A stretch of 61,801 bases of DNA from Bacteroidota bacterium. Lineage in GTDB: Bacteria; Bacteroidota; Bacteroidia; Bacteroidales; CAIWKO01. Numbering within the stretch: position 1 is the stretch's first letter; each line of letters starts with the position of its first letter. Shown here piece after piece: positions 37,048 to 45,523 of this stretch. The stretch is from contig JBAXND010000023.1 in the NCBI GenBank assembly GCA_037133915.1, forward strand, positions 1 to 61,801. The letters are read 5' to 3'. The notes below the pieces were generated by a model. It made no database searches. It saw nothing but the letters and a program-made list of their open reading frames with translations, and was not told the DNA's origin. The position numbers and the translations under genes were made by a program.

Positions 37048-38631
37048 CTAATCGTGCGGCACAGGCTTCTGCTCCAGTTTTTCCCAGGGGCCTAAATCAT
37101 ATTTGCTGATGAGCTGTCTGTAATGATTAATATTTGCTCGCAGCTTCGCAATATGCCTGTTGTAGCTGATCATCGATATTAAAAACGAGAGGCCCATATC
37201 AATCACAACTTTCTTCCCGCGTATCAGTGAAATGATATATCGAAAGAGCTGTCGTTTATCAGCATCTGTGGTAAAAATATATTCCTTCAGTAGCCAAAAA
37301 ACCAGTTTAGCCTTAAACCCGAACGACGGTGAGCCATCATTGTACGCTTTCTGAAAACTGCCATTGCCAAACAATACAACAGCCTTTTCGTGAAGTGATT
37401 TATAGCTGTACATCTTTTCCAGCGTTGCAATATAATTGTCGAACAGCTCGGTTTGCGACATTTTATTATAGTGCATACACGGAAATAACCCACTGATCAT
37501 TTCAGGGTCTATATCGTAAATGCGTCCTTCCTTTTTCAAACGGTAATACAGTTCAGTTCCCGGAGGTGCGCCCAGTATATTAAAGTTAATGTAAGTCAGT
37601 CCTGTTTCCTGTGTAAAACGATAAATACGATCAAATTCATCAACAGTATCGTTATCAAACCCGATTACAAAAGAAGCCGTGATGTGAAGACCTGCAGCAT
37701 GTATTTTCTGAATTGCATCGCGATACACGGATGCCGATTTATTCTGGTCTTTATGTGTTTCATTGAGACTTTCAACATTCAGTGATTCAAATCCGATAAG
37801 AATATTGAAACATCCTGCCTCAGCCATTTCCTTTAACAGCTCCGTATCATTGGCAATTTCGATGCTGCTCATGCACCCCCACGAAATCTTCAGGGGTTTA
37901 AGCCTTGCCATCAATTCCCGAGCGTAACGCTTATTAACGGTAAGATTATCGTCGACAAATAATAACTTTTTAACAGGCAATGATTCTATTTCGGCGATCA
38001 CATTATCGATTTCGCGATATCTCATTTTGCGTCCGAAAAGCTGGGTAACCAAACAAAACTCGCAGTTGTACGGGCATCCGCGAGACACCTGCACGCCAAC
38101 CTGGAAAAAATTCTTTTTATCAATCAGCTCCCAACGGGGCGGTTTAATTTTATCAAAGCGGATGTATTCATCCGTGCGATAAATAGCGTGCATGCTGCCA
38201 TTTTCAAAATCAGCAAGGCATTTCTCCCAGAGACCTTCAGCTTCACCAACAATAATACTGTCAGCATGAAGCAGCGCTTCTTCTGTTTTAAATGAAACAT
38301 AAGGACCGCCAAGTACAACTTTCACTCCAATGGAACGATAGTGATCAGCAAGGGCGTATGAACGGTTTATAGTCGATGCCAATGAAGAAATACCGACAAT
38401 ATCAGGTCGCACGGCAGGTAGCTTCTGGTAATCTTCATCAATAATGCGAATATCATAATTATCGGGGGTGAGCGATGCCACCATCGGAATCGATAACGGA
38501 ATCATAAACTTTTTAACACCCAGCAATTTGCTGAGTTCCGTTTGCCCGTAATAATTCACGTACTTCTGCTTCGGATTGATAAGATACAGCAGGTACTTTT
38601 TAGGTCGAATATTTTCTTTATCGCTCAACAT
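37048..38631 (-). CDS. B12-binding-domain-type radical SAM protein (copy 1 of tandem pair)
   Basis: This encodes 527 residues. A Rossmann-like N-terminal region (~15-160, VDIVGISSLAST-like and VVLGGPYVSF) corresponds to the cobalamin-binding domain but lacks a DxHxxG lower-ligand motif. The 4Fe-4S ligands are C186, C190 and C193 in SRGCPYNCEFC. VDDNLTVNK and IGFESLN follow, as in this superfamily. The ~150-residue C-terminal extension is reminiscent of the DUF4070 region of HpnP-type methylases. The gene is a close paralogue of its upstream neighbour, 10 bases away. Predicted activity is radical methylation or another radical reaction on a lipid-like or hydrophobic substrate; this is inference. 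Confidence 0.85.
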   Translation of the reverse strand: MLSDKENIRPKKYLLYLINPKQKYVNYYGQTELSKLLGVKKFMIPLSIPMVASLTPDNYDIRIIDEDYQKLPAVRPDIVGISSLASTINRSYALADHYRSIGVKVVLGGPYVSFKTEEALLHADSIIVGEAEGLWEKCLADFENGSMHAIYRTDEYIRFDKIKPPRWELIDKKNFFQVGVQVSRGCPYNCEFCLVTQLFGRKMRYREIDNVIAEIESLPVKKLLFVDDNLTVNKRYARELMARLKPLKISWGCMSSIEIANDTELLKEMAEAGCFNILIGFESLNVESLNETHKDQNKSASVYRDAIQKIHAAGLHITASFVIGFDNDTVDEFDRIYRFTQETGLTYINFNILGAPPGTELYYRLKKEGRIYDIDPEMISGLFPCMHYNKMSQTELFDNYIATLEKMYSYKSLHEKAVVLFGNGSFQKAYNDGSPSFGFKAKLVFWLLKEYIFTTDADKRQLFRYIISLIRGKKVVIDMGLSFLISMISYNRHIAKLRANINHYRQLISKYDLGPWEKLEQKPVPHD

Positions 38632-38641
38632 AATATTTTTT

Positions 38642-40216
38642 TCAGCCGGTTCTGCGCTCTTGCTCAGTCATTTCAGCCCAGGGACCTTTATCATATTTAT
38701 CAATGATACCAAGGTATTCGGCCATATTATTTCGAATACTTTTTATGTGCCGGTTATAACTCATCATCGACAGCAAATAGCTGAATCCTTTGTCTTTCGC
38801 CAGTTTATTCTGTGCCATTAACTGTATGGTGCGCCACAGGGCTCTGCGTTTATACTTATTTAAAGTAAACAACAATTCACCAAATAAAATACGTATAAAT
38901 CTGAAGCGTATTCCCACGCTCAGCTGTTCGCCACCATAAGGTCTCAAAAATTTCCCATTGCCAAACAGCAACGGAATTTTTTCCGAAACCACCTTCCATG
39001 AATAGGCAGCTTCAGCCGTATCGATATACTTCATGAATAAATCTTTTTGAGAAACATTCATGTAATGAATACACGGAAAAAGTCCACTGCGGTAATCGGC
39101 CGGAATGTTGAACCATCGACCTTCTTCCTCAAGCCGGTAGAAAAGTTCAGAGCCCGGAGGAGCCCCAAGCAGGTTCATGTTCAGGTACGAAAGTCCTGTT
39201 GCTGTAGTAAATTCAAGAATATTGTCAAATTCATCCAGCGTATCATTGTCAAAACCTACAGCAAAAGAGGCCGTGATATGAATGCCGGCTTCATGAATTT
39301 TTCGAACCGCTTCGTTATAGCCGGTTGCCGAATGGTTATGCTTTTTATGAGTCTCGGCAAGGCTTTCAGGGTTAAGTGACTCAAAACCTATCAGTATATT
39401 GAAACAGCCAGCACGAGCCATCAAATCAAGCAATTCACGGTCATCGGCAATCTCTATACTTGCCATGCATGCCCATGAAAAGTCAAGCGGAATAATGCGC
39501 TCGCAGAGTTCGCGTATGTATTTCTTATTCACCGTAAAATTATCATCGATAAAAAAAACGCGACGTAAGGGCAATGATTCCAGCTCTTTCATAACATCGT
39601 CGAGTTCGCGGTAACGCATTTTATGCCCAAACATTTTTGTAACCACACAGAACTCGCATTTATAAGGACAACCGCGCGAAACCTGAACTCCAAGCTGAAA
39701 AATATTATGTGTATCAACCAAATCCCAGCGCGGAGCCGGCGACGTTTTATAGCTGCAGTACTCAGAATTACGATACAACGGTTTTAGTTCACCGCTTTCA
39801 AAATCAGCAAGACATTGCTGCCATATACCTTCGGCTTCGCCTGAAATCACGGAGGTTGCGTGTTGCAATGCTTCATCCGGAAGAAATGACACGTACGGTC
39901 CGCCAACCACCACCGGCACTCCCTTTGAACGATAGAAATCACAAATTTCGTAGGTACGACGGGCGGTAGATGCAAGTGTAGTTATACCGACAATATCGGG
40001 AAGGTCACCGTCAGGAATTGATTCCATTTCCTCATCAACAATACTGATATCAAAATGAGACGGTGTAAGTGCCGCTATTAGCGGAAGTGAGAGTGGTATC
40101 ATGAATTTCTTTTTCCTGAGTATACGTGCCAACTCAGTCTGCGCGTAGAAATTCACATATTTCTGCTTCGGATTAATGAGTAATAATTTATATTTTTTAT
40201 TGTCGGATTGTGCCAT
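38642..40216 (-). CDS. B12-binding-domain-type radical SAM protein (copy 2 of tandem pair)
   Basis: This encodes 524 residues. It shares with the downstream paralogue the opening NPKQKYVNFYAQTEL, the Rossmann region, the radical SAM ligands C183, C187 and C190 (SRGCPYKCEFC), IDDNFTVNKKY, ITASFAVGFDNDT and LGAPPGSELFYRL. The pair clearly arose by tandem duplication and has diverged most in the C-terminal third, suggesting related but distinct steps or a heteromer. It is the first gene of a two-gene transcript with a TAACTTTG box 55 bases upstream. Its exact substrate is unknown. Confidence 0.85.
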   Translation of the reverse strand: MAQSDNKKYKLLLINPKQKYVNFYAQTELARILRKKKFMIPLSLPLIAALTPSHFDISIVDEEMESIPDGDLPDIVGITTLASTARRTYEICDFYRSKGVPVVVGGPYVSFLPDEALQHATSVISGEAEGIWQQCLADFESGELKPLYRNSEYCSYKTSPAPRWDLVDTHNIFQLGVQVSRGCPYKCEFCVVTKMFGHKMRYRELDDVMKELESLPLRRVFFIDDNFTVNKKYIRELCERIIPLDFSWACMASIEIADDRELLDLMARAGCFNILIGFESLNPESLAETHKKHNHSATGYNEAVRKIHEAGIHITASFAVGFDNDTLDEFDNILEFTTATGLSYLNMNLLGAPPGSELFYRLEEEGRWFNIPADYRSGLFPCIHYMNVSQKDLFMKYIDTAEAAYSWKVVSEKIPLLFGNGKFLRPYGGEQLSVGIRFRFIRILFGELLFTLNKYKRRALWRTIQLMAQNKLAKDKGFSYLLSMMSYNRHIKSIRNNMAEYLGIIDKYDKGPWAEMTEQERRTG

Positions 40217-40270
40217 ATTTCAACAGAAAACAATATTTCAGCACAGCAACCAAAACAGCCGCACAAGCTA

Positions 40271-40278
40271 CAAAGTTA
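40271..40278 (-). promoter_or_regulatory. -7 box (TAACTTTG) for the radical SAM pair
   Basis: This is a full TAnnTTTG match on the minus strand, in the 106-base gap between the KAS III-like gene and the radical SAM pair. No -33 TTG is seen. It suggests that the pair is a separate transcript. Confidence 0.5.
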
Positions 40279-40322
40279 CACATTTTCTATTTTAATTCCT
40301 GCTGATAAATGGCAGAGCGTAT

Positions 40323-41444
40323 TTAGCGGCATTCAAGCGTAAAACCTGCCTGCATGAACTTGCTGACTTCAGTTACAAAGCTTACCACAAGATTGCCGGG
40401 AATAAGTGCTTCTTCTCTAAGAATTTTATCGAGACAAATAAACACCATGGGAGGTCCCACGTAACCCATCGTTGACATTGGTGAATAAAGCATCTCCTTG
40501 TCAATTCCAAGCTCAGCACATTCGTCAATGATAAGTTCAGAAATGTGCTTCGAAGGAAAATTCACCTGGAAATATTTTATTTTTGAAGGATCAACATGAT
40601 ACCGATTTATCAGTCTTTTCAGGCCTTTTATAAATACGGAGCCGTCCTCATCATGAAAATGCACCCGTAATTGTTCGTTGAACATTTGTGCCAAATGATG
40701 ATGTCCGCCATTATATTCGTCGACCGGATTCATATAATATGCAGGTCTGGAATTCAGCATGGCCGCCGGTTTCAGACCGCCAACAGATTCAATCATCACG
40801 TTTTCGATGAACAGCCCGTGCTCATGCTCCTCGGCAGCACGCAACACAAGTGCTCCTGCGCCATCGCATAAAAAATAACGCAAGAAAAGTTCTTCTTTAC
40901 GCAGCAGTTTTTGATTATAATACTCAGCTCTCAATTCTGAAGAAGAAATACCGGATGACACTACCAGCGCCGTTTTATATCGACCCGTGCGAACAAATTC
41001 ATAAGCGACCAACAGCGCTTTGTATGCCGAGGTACAGTTGGCATGAATAGAGATTTCTCCGCATTGCTCAATTTGCAATGCTTCCTGTATCCGCACTGTT
41101 GCAGTAGGCATCTGGTCCTGATGCGCACTTCCGTATGCAATGAATTCAATTTCAGAAGCCTTCATATTAGCGGCTTCCAGCGCTTTGCGTGCCGCCTTTA
41201 CACTCATGGTAATATTATCCTCGGTAAAGGCGCGTGTTTCAGGATCAATGGCATAATGATAATACTCAATATCGAGCATCTCCTTCATCAGCGGTTTGAT
41301 GCGGGTAAACCATTTCTGAACGGAGGCAGGCGCTTCGGTGATTTCACCCAGATACAGGTCTGCATCGTTAAAAGGTACCGGTTTCCCGGGAAGGAAAGAA
41401 CCGGAACCTGCAATCATAACAGGTACAATATCAAGATGCGCCAT
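40323..41444 (-). CDS. KAS III-like condensing enzyme with non-canonical active site
   Basis: This encodes 373 residues of the thiolase/KAS III fold. The nucleophile is C137 in HANCTSAYK, followed by FLCDGAGALVL. In typical FabH the other two catalytic residues sit in HQAN and GNTSA motifs. Here the corresponding stretches read NFPSKHI and MGYVGPP, so the His is displaced or missing and the Asn is absent. The enzyme may therefore do acyl transfer or C-C/C-O bond formation rather than standard decarboxylative condensation. It overlaps the upstream crotonase gene by 14 bases and ends the operon that starts at 45395. Confidence 0.82.
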   Translation of the reverse strand: MAHLDIVPVMIAGSGSFLPGKPVPFNDADLYLGEITEAPASVQKWFTRIKPLMKEMLDIEYYHYAIDPETRAFTEDNITMSVKAARKALEAANMKASEIEFIAYGSAHQDQMPTATVRIQEALQIEQCGEISIHANCTSAYKALLVAYEFVRTGRYKTALVVSSGISSSELRAEYYNQKLLRKEELFLRYFLCDGAGALVLRAAEEHEHGLFIENVMIESVGGLKPAAMLNSRPAYYMNPVDEYNGGHHHLAQMFNEQLRVHFHDEDGSVFIKGLKRLINRYHVDPSKIKYFQVNFPSKHISELIIDECAELGIDKEMLYSPMSTMGYVGPPMVFICLDKILREEALIPGNLVVSFVTEVSKFMQAGFTLECR

Positions 41445-42123
41445 CAGGAAAATATTTTTTCAGATACCGTGGTTTCAGTTTTTTTTCATATCCTTCAGCA
41501 ATTTCAGCAGCAAATTTTAAGGATGCGCTTACCAATTCCTTCTTTGGGAAAATTCTATCTGCAATGCCCCACGCAACAGCATCGGCAGGCGAAAAGTTTG
41601 CACCAGTAAGTATCAATTCCATCGCCTTTGCCTTCCCGCATAATGGAGGTAAGGTCTGTGAAGCACCGCAGCCCGGCATCAGGTTAAATGTGGCTTCGGG
41701 AAGTCCTAACAGAGCACCTTCTCCACAAAAACGAAAATGGGCAAATAGTGCCAACTCAAGTGCGGAACCCAGGCAAACACCCTTTATGGCAGCAATAACA
41801 GGAATTTTTAGTTGTTCAAAAAATGAGAATGAGCGATTGTTCTGAACCAAAAAATCAGGCAGTCCATTTCCAGGCTGAGTACGGGTAATCACGTCTTCAA
41901 GCGTGGCGTCAAGCAAATTGGCAATATCAGCGCCGGACGAAAAATGCCGCCCGCTTCCGGTAATCACAATTGCCTTCACACCCGAATTCTTAATATGTGC
42001 AGTAAGTTCACTAAGCTCAGTAAAAAACAAACGATTCATAGCATTCGATGGTGGCCGGCATAACTGCAACAGACCAATGCCATCGCAATCTTCCCATTTA
42101 ACAGTATTGAATTCTATCGCCAT
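41431..42123 (-). CDS. Crotonase-family enzyme (enoyl-CoA hydratase/isomerase-like), copy 1
   Basis: This encodes 230 residues. The crotonase core is evident: SSGADIANL (first oxyanion-hole region), AIKGVCLGSALELAL (second, with Glu) and GLPEATFNLMPGCG (second Glu). Both acidic positions used by hydratases are kept. It probably hydrates, dehydrates or isomerises a CoA- or ACP-bound enoyl/hydroxyacyl chain in the biosynthetic cluster. It overlaps the KAS III-like gene by 14 bases and follows the AcpS-like gene by 13 bases. Confidence 0.87.
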   Translation of the reverse strand: MAIEFNTVKWEDCDGIGLLQLCRPPSNAMNRLFFTELSELTAHIKNSGVKAIVITGSGRHFSSGADIANLLDATLEDVITRTQPGNGLPDFLVQNNRSFSFFEQLKIPVIAAIKGVCLGSALELALFAHFRFCGEGALLGLPEATFNLMPGCGASQTLPPLCGKAKAMELILTGANFSPADAVAWGIADRIFPKKELVSASLKFAAEIAEGYEKKLKPRYLKKYFPDGAS

Positions 42124-42136
42124 CGTATGTTTCTTT

Positions 42137-42478
42137 TCAATTAATTACAAGCATCGCTGCCGCAAATTCTTTTGAATGCGAGAGTGAAAACTGAACCGTA
42201 TCAATGCAGCCAATATCATAATTATCAGCCTTCACAGGAAATACTTTTAACATTGGTTTTCCATTGGTATCATTGATTATTTCAATCTTCGTAAACAGAC
42301 CGGTCCATCCGGCATGCTCATTCAGCATTGATTTCAGAATATATCGTGCCGCCAGACTGCCTGCATTCACCGGCAACTTAAATGTGCTTCGCTCCCATTC
42401 CGTAAAATATTCATCCAGCCTGTTTTCAGCAAAGCTAATAAAATCGGATATTTTGATGCGTCTTGAAAACATCCGCAT
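42137..42478 (-). CDS. AcpS-like 4'-phosphopantetheinyl transferase superfamily protein, possibly degenerate
   Basis: This encodes 113 residues, the size of AcpS. The recognisable core is SLAARYILKSML, then IEIINDTNGKPML and FSLSHSKEFAAAML, which correspond to the AcpS RFAAKEAFxKA, GKP and SLSH motifs. However, the N-terminal metal-binding Asp motif (GxDI) is absent, and the Glu of the KEA motif is replaced by Tyr. Two of the usual Mg ligands are thus missing. It may act as a specialised or inactive relative, or as a partner that binds carrier protein. It is inside the operon between two crotonase genes. Confidence 0.7.
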   Translation of the reverse strand: MRMFSRRIKISDFISFAENRLDEYFTEWERSTFKLPVNAGSLAARYILKSMLNEHAGWTGLFTKIEIINDTNGKPMLKVFPVKADNYDIGCIDTVQFSLSHSKEFAAAMLVIN

Positions 42479-42485
42479 AGAAAAA

Positions 42486-43223
42486 CTATTTTATTGGATT
42501 CTTAACAATGCGTGATGCCTCGTCAACGGCAAGCTCACAAAACAATTGAGTTTCGGCGGCCAGTGCATCTGAATATGACATTTGGCGCGCATTATGAATC
42601 GCTCTCATTATCGAAGTAATAACTTTCTTTGGTTTATCTTCAGTCATCTTTCGCATAAGTTCAAATGCTGCAACCAAAGAATCACCGGATTCCACCGCAT
42701 AAACAATTCCTAACGATAAAGCTTTTTCAGCATTGATGGTATCACCGCCAAGCATCATGATTATACTTTCGCTGATTCCCGCAGTAAACGGCAAACGCAC
42801 CGTCCCGCCGAGACCCGGCATTAAATTATGATTTACTTCAGGAAACGCGAACAGCGAACGTTCCGAACACAACCGAATATGGCATGAAAGTGCAATTTCA
42901 AGTCCTCCGCCAAAGCAGGCGCCATTGATAGCTGCAATAACAGGAATATCAAGATTTTCAATTAATGCGAGCAATTCACGACCGCGCTTCATTTCTTCTT
43001 CAAGAAAATTAAAATCGGCCGCTTTCCGCAGCAAACCTTCTAACTCAGCACCTGCCGAAAAATGGCGACCAACTCCGGCAATAATGAGTCCGGTTATTGA
43101 TTCATCAGTCAAAAAATCGGATAGTGTTTGCTTATCAATAAATTCAGGTTGCACTAAAAAATTCAGCGGAGGATTATCCAGTCGCAAGACAGCCGTATTT
43201 TTGTGCTTTTCAAGACTTGCCAT
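42486..43223 (-). CDS. Crotonase-family enzyme, copy 2
   Basis: This encodes 245 residues. Motifs are SAGAELEGLL, AINGACFGGGLEIAL and AFPEVNHNLMPGLGG, again with both catalytic-type glutamates. It is clearly homologous to copy 1 but not a recent duplicate. The start codon overlaps the stop of the thioesterase gene by one base (TAATG), so translation is coupled. The two crotonases probably carry out successive steps, such as hydration/dehydration and double-bond shift, on an acyl chain. Confidence 0.88.
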   Translation of the reverse strand: MASLEKHKNTAVLRLDNPPLNFLVQPEFIDKQTLSDFLTDESITGLIIAGVGRHFSAGAELEGLLRKAADFNFLEEEMKRGRELLALIENLDIPVIAAINGACFGGGLEIALSCHIRLCSERSLFAFPEVNHNLMPGLGGTVRLPFTAGISESIIMMLGGDTINAEKALSLGIVYAVESGDSLVAAFELMRKMTEDKPKKVITSIMRAIHNARQMSYSDALAAETQLFCELAVDEASRIVKNPIK

Positions 43224-43642
43224 TATTCCTTCTCCGGTTTATCTGCCGTTGATGCCTGACCGAACATTTCATAAAATTCTTTCGGAATACTTTCTGCAAC
43301 GCGATTTCCATCAATAAGCAATGATTTTACCTCAGCAGTAGTTAGTTTAATACCGGTTTCTTCAGTAAAAATTTTATGTTTAAAAATGATATACGGCTCT
43401 TTAGCTTCAACAGTAGTTTTCACAACCAGCTTATCAAATACTTTTGATTCCTGAGAATAACGAACATGAGCCTCCGTGACAACAAGCAACAGCCCGCGTT
43501 TTTTAAATTCATCAAGCAAACCAACGTCTTTCAGCATTTCCCAACGCGCTTGCTCCATATAATTCATGTACACGGCATTGTTCACATGATTATACGAATC
43601 AAGCTCATAGCCACGTACTGTAAGTTTATATTCAAAAACCAT
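43223..43642 (-). CDS. Hot-dog acyl-CoA/ACP thioesterase (4HBT/YbgC-like)
   Basis: This encodes 139 residues. The YbgC-type active-site stretch is ELDSYNHVNN (D15, H19), followed by YMNYMEQARWE. Family members hydrolyse acyl-CoA or acyl-ACP in the cytoplasm, and in this operon it may release or transfer the assembled chain. It is separated from the upstream 129-residue gene by 77 bases. Confidence 0.87.
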   Translation of the reverse strand: MVFEYKLTVRGYELDSYNHVNNAVYMNYMEQARWEMLKDVGLLDEFKKRGLLLVVTEAHVRYSQESKVFDKLVVKTTVEAKEPYIIFKHKIFTEETGIKLTTAEVKSLLIDGNRVAESIPKEFYEMFGQASTADKPEKE

Positions 43643-43719
43643 TTGATAAACGTGAAAGGTTATAAACCGAAATATTGCTACTTATTAAGCAAAAAATTGC
43701 ATCATATCTCCATCAAATT

Positions 43720-44109
43720 TCAGGAGAGTAACGCCTCAACGTCTTTACCGGTGATAGTTTCCCATCGTGGGTTCAAAAATTTTTCGCCATCAAAAGTAAA
43801 ACGCACGAGCGAAAACGATTCATTCAGAAAAGTAAGCTTCGATTTGGTATCAGGTGCGTGCACAATAAAATGCAGCCGTTCGCATTTTAGATCAAAATCT
43901 TTGCACACGGCAGCGGCCAGTTGCGAGCACCATTGTGTTACAGAAGTTCCGGGATTTTCGGCATACAGCTCGGTTGCAAACACAATATCGCGGTCTTCTT
44001 TTCTGACAATCTTTAATCCACAACGGGAAGGAACATCCCATTGTCCCTTGTATTCATATACCTGGTCAAAGTACTTCGAATTAAACTCTATATTGAAGTT
44101 CTTGATCAT
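43720..44109 (-). CDS. Cluster-associated protein of unknown function (129 aa)
   Basis: This encodes 129 residues with no signal peptide or membrane segment. I recognise no family. It is aromatic and mixed alpha/beta in character, with three cysteines (one in TQWCSQ, one in AAAVCKD) and the stretch IVHAPDTKSKL. It lies 8 bases downstream of the radical SAM gene and in the same operon, so it is likely a dedicated partner or substrate-binding protein of the pathway. It is a real gene by spacing, orientation and uninterrupted frame. Confidence 0.7.
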   Translation of the reverse strand: MIKNFNIEFNSKYFDQVYEYKGQWDVPSRCGLKIVRKEDRDIVFATELYAENPGTSVTQWCSQLAAAVCKDFDLKCERLHFIVHAPDTKSKLTFLNESFSLVRFTFDGEKFLNPRWETITGKDVEALLS

Positions 44110-44117
44110 AAAACAAA

Positions 44118-45395
44118 TTATTTTTTAGTTCCTCTGTTAAGTTGTCTTCCAAAACTGTTTTGCGAAAGCTCTTCCCTGATGGGAGTATATGTCCCATCGG
44201 CAATTTCTTTCATGATAACCTGACGGAACAATTTAAACATTTTTTCCGATTGGGTTTCATCTTTGTAAAACGTATCCCAGGCATACTGGTACATATTCTG
44301 CAATGCGTCAGGAGTCATTTGCTTTGGCTGAAACACCACTTTACCCGCGTTGTAATCATTCCAGTTATGGTTGAAAATTCTGTTCTGACGCAACAGATCA
44401 TCATACGCTTTTGTATGCGGGAAGGGCGTTAAAACCGTAAATTCAGCGAGATCAAGATTAATCTCAAGCAAGAAATCAATCAGTCTTTTTATATCGTCTT
44501 CAGTATGATCATCGGTTCCGAGCAAAATGGTTCCTTCAACCGCAATACCATGGTCGTGATAACGCTTTACGCGGTCACGTATGTAATCGGATGTATCAAA
44601 TACTGCTTGATAAACAAACCATGCACCTGCCTGTGCCGCAAGATCAAGAACTTTGTCATCATCTTCGATAGGATGTGAGCACCATTTCTTTTTAAAAGGA
44701 ATCATTTCCTTGAAAAGGTCAAGTTCCCACTGTTTATCCTGAGCAAGTGAGTTATCGACAATAAAAAGCCGGTTGTTTTCAATAGTTGCCAATTCTTCAA
44801 CTACGCGGTCAATTGGACGGGGTCGGAATTGTTTGCCGCCAAGATAGGCGACGGCACAAGGATAACAGTTGTATTTGCATCCGCGTGAAGCGTGAAACAA
44901 ATCAACCATGCGCACACCTTTGTGATAATACAATTCTTTTTTAAGAATGCTGCGTCTGGCAGGACCAATAGCGTTGATGTCTGGCATCTGCGTAAGAAAA
45001 TTGTATACTTTCTGAAGCTTGCCATTTCTGAAATCATTGAATACAGTCTCCATACGACCTTCGGCTTCACCCAAAAAAATAGAGTCGGCATGTTCCATCG
45101 TTTCTTCGGCATGAAGCATGGTTGCGATACCGCCAAAGATTACCTTTTTGCCTCTGCGTCTGAATTCGTCAGCAATTTCCCAACCTCTTTTTGCCTGGCT
45201 TGTAAGCATCATGCTTATCCCAACAAGGTCACATTCATCATCATAAGAGAAAGTGTCAACATTTTCATCGGAAAATTCTACTTCAACATAAGAAGGAAGT
45301 GCAGCAGCCATCACTACAGGTCCGTGAGGAGGCAGGTTAAATATAGTTTGTCCCGCGAGTTTTTCCCAGGTGGGATAAATTAGCTTAAACTTCAT
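44118..45395 (-). CDS. B12-binding-domain-type radical SAM protein (third in cluster)
   Basis: This encodes 425 residues. An N-terminal Rossmann-type region (~30-130, VGISMMLTSQAKRG, VIFGGIATML) precedes the 4Fe-4S ligands C173, C177 and C180 in SRGCKYNCYPC, then VDNSLAQD and TILLGTDDHTED. It is shorter than and clearly distinct from the tandem pair at 37-40 kb, lacking their C-terminal extension. It heads the operon that includes the 129-residue gene, thioesterase, crotonases, AcpS-like and KAS III-like genes, and a full consensus promoter precedes it. The reaction is unknown. Confidence 0.85.
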   Translation of the reverse strand: MKFKLIYPTWEKLAGQTIFNLPPHGPVVMAAALPSYVEVEFSDENVDTFSYDDECDLVGISMMLTSQAKRGWEIADEFRRRGKKVIFGGIATMLHAEETMEHADSIFLGEAEGRMETVFNDFRNGKLQKVYNFLTQMPDINAIGPARRSILKKELYYHKGVRMVDLFHASRGCKYNCYPCAVAYLGGKQFRPRPIDRVVEELATIENNRLFIVDNSLAQDKQWELDLFKEMIPFKKKWCSHPIEDDDKVLDLAAQAGAWFVYQAVFDTSDYIRDRVKRYHDHGIAVEGTILLGTDDHTEDDIKRLIDFLLEINLDLAEFTVLTPFPHTKAYDDLLRQNRIFNHNWNDYNAGKVVFQPKQMTPDALQNMYQYAWDTFYKDETQSEKMFKLFRQVIMKEIADGTYTPIREELSQNSFGRQLNRGTKK

Positions 45396-45461
45396 ATTAT
45401 GAGATTAATGTGTTTTTATTTCCGCAACATCATCCTACAATTCTGCCCGGAATTAAGAGTG

Positions 45462-45492
45462 CAAAATTACAATAAAGTTTTATATAAGGCAA
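45462..45492 (-). promoter_or_regulatory. Full Bacteroidota promoter (TTG-N20-TAATTTTG)
   Basis: On the minus strand TTG (45490-45492), a 20-base spacer and TAATTTTG (45462-45469) match the phylum consensus. Expected transcription start is near 45455, 60 bases before the radical SAM gene. It defines the start of the seven-gene operon 45395-40323. Confidence 0.8.
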
Positions 45493-45523
45493 CCGCTTTA
45501 TTATGACCTAAGTCAGGAGCATT

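Noticed and set aside
40217..45523. Cobalamin riboswitch upstream of the B12-type radical SAM genes
   Set aside because: The gaps at 40217-40322 and 45396-45523 show promoter elements but no B12-box-like conserved core or large structured leader.
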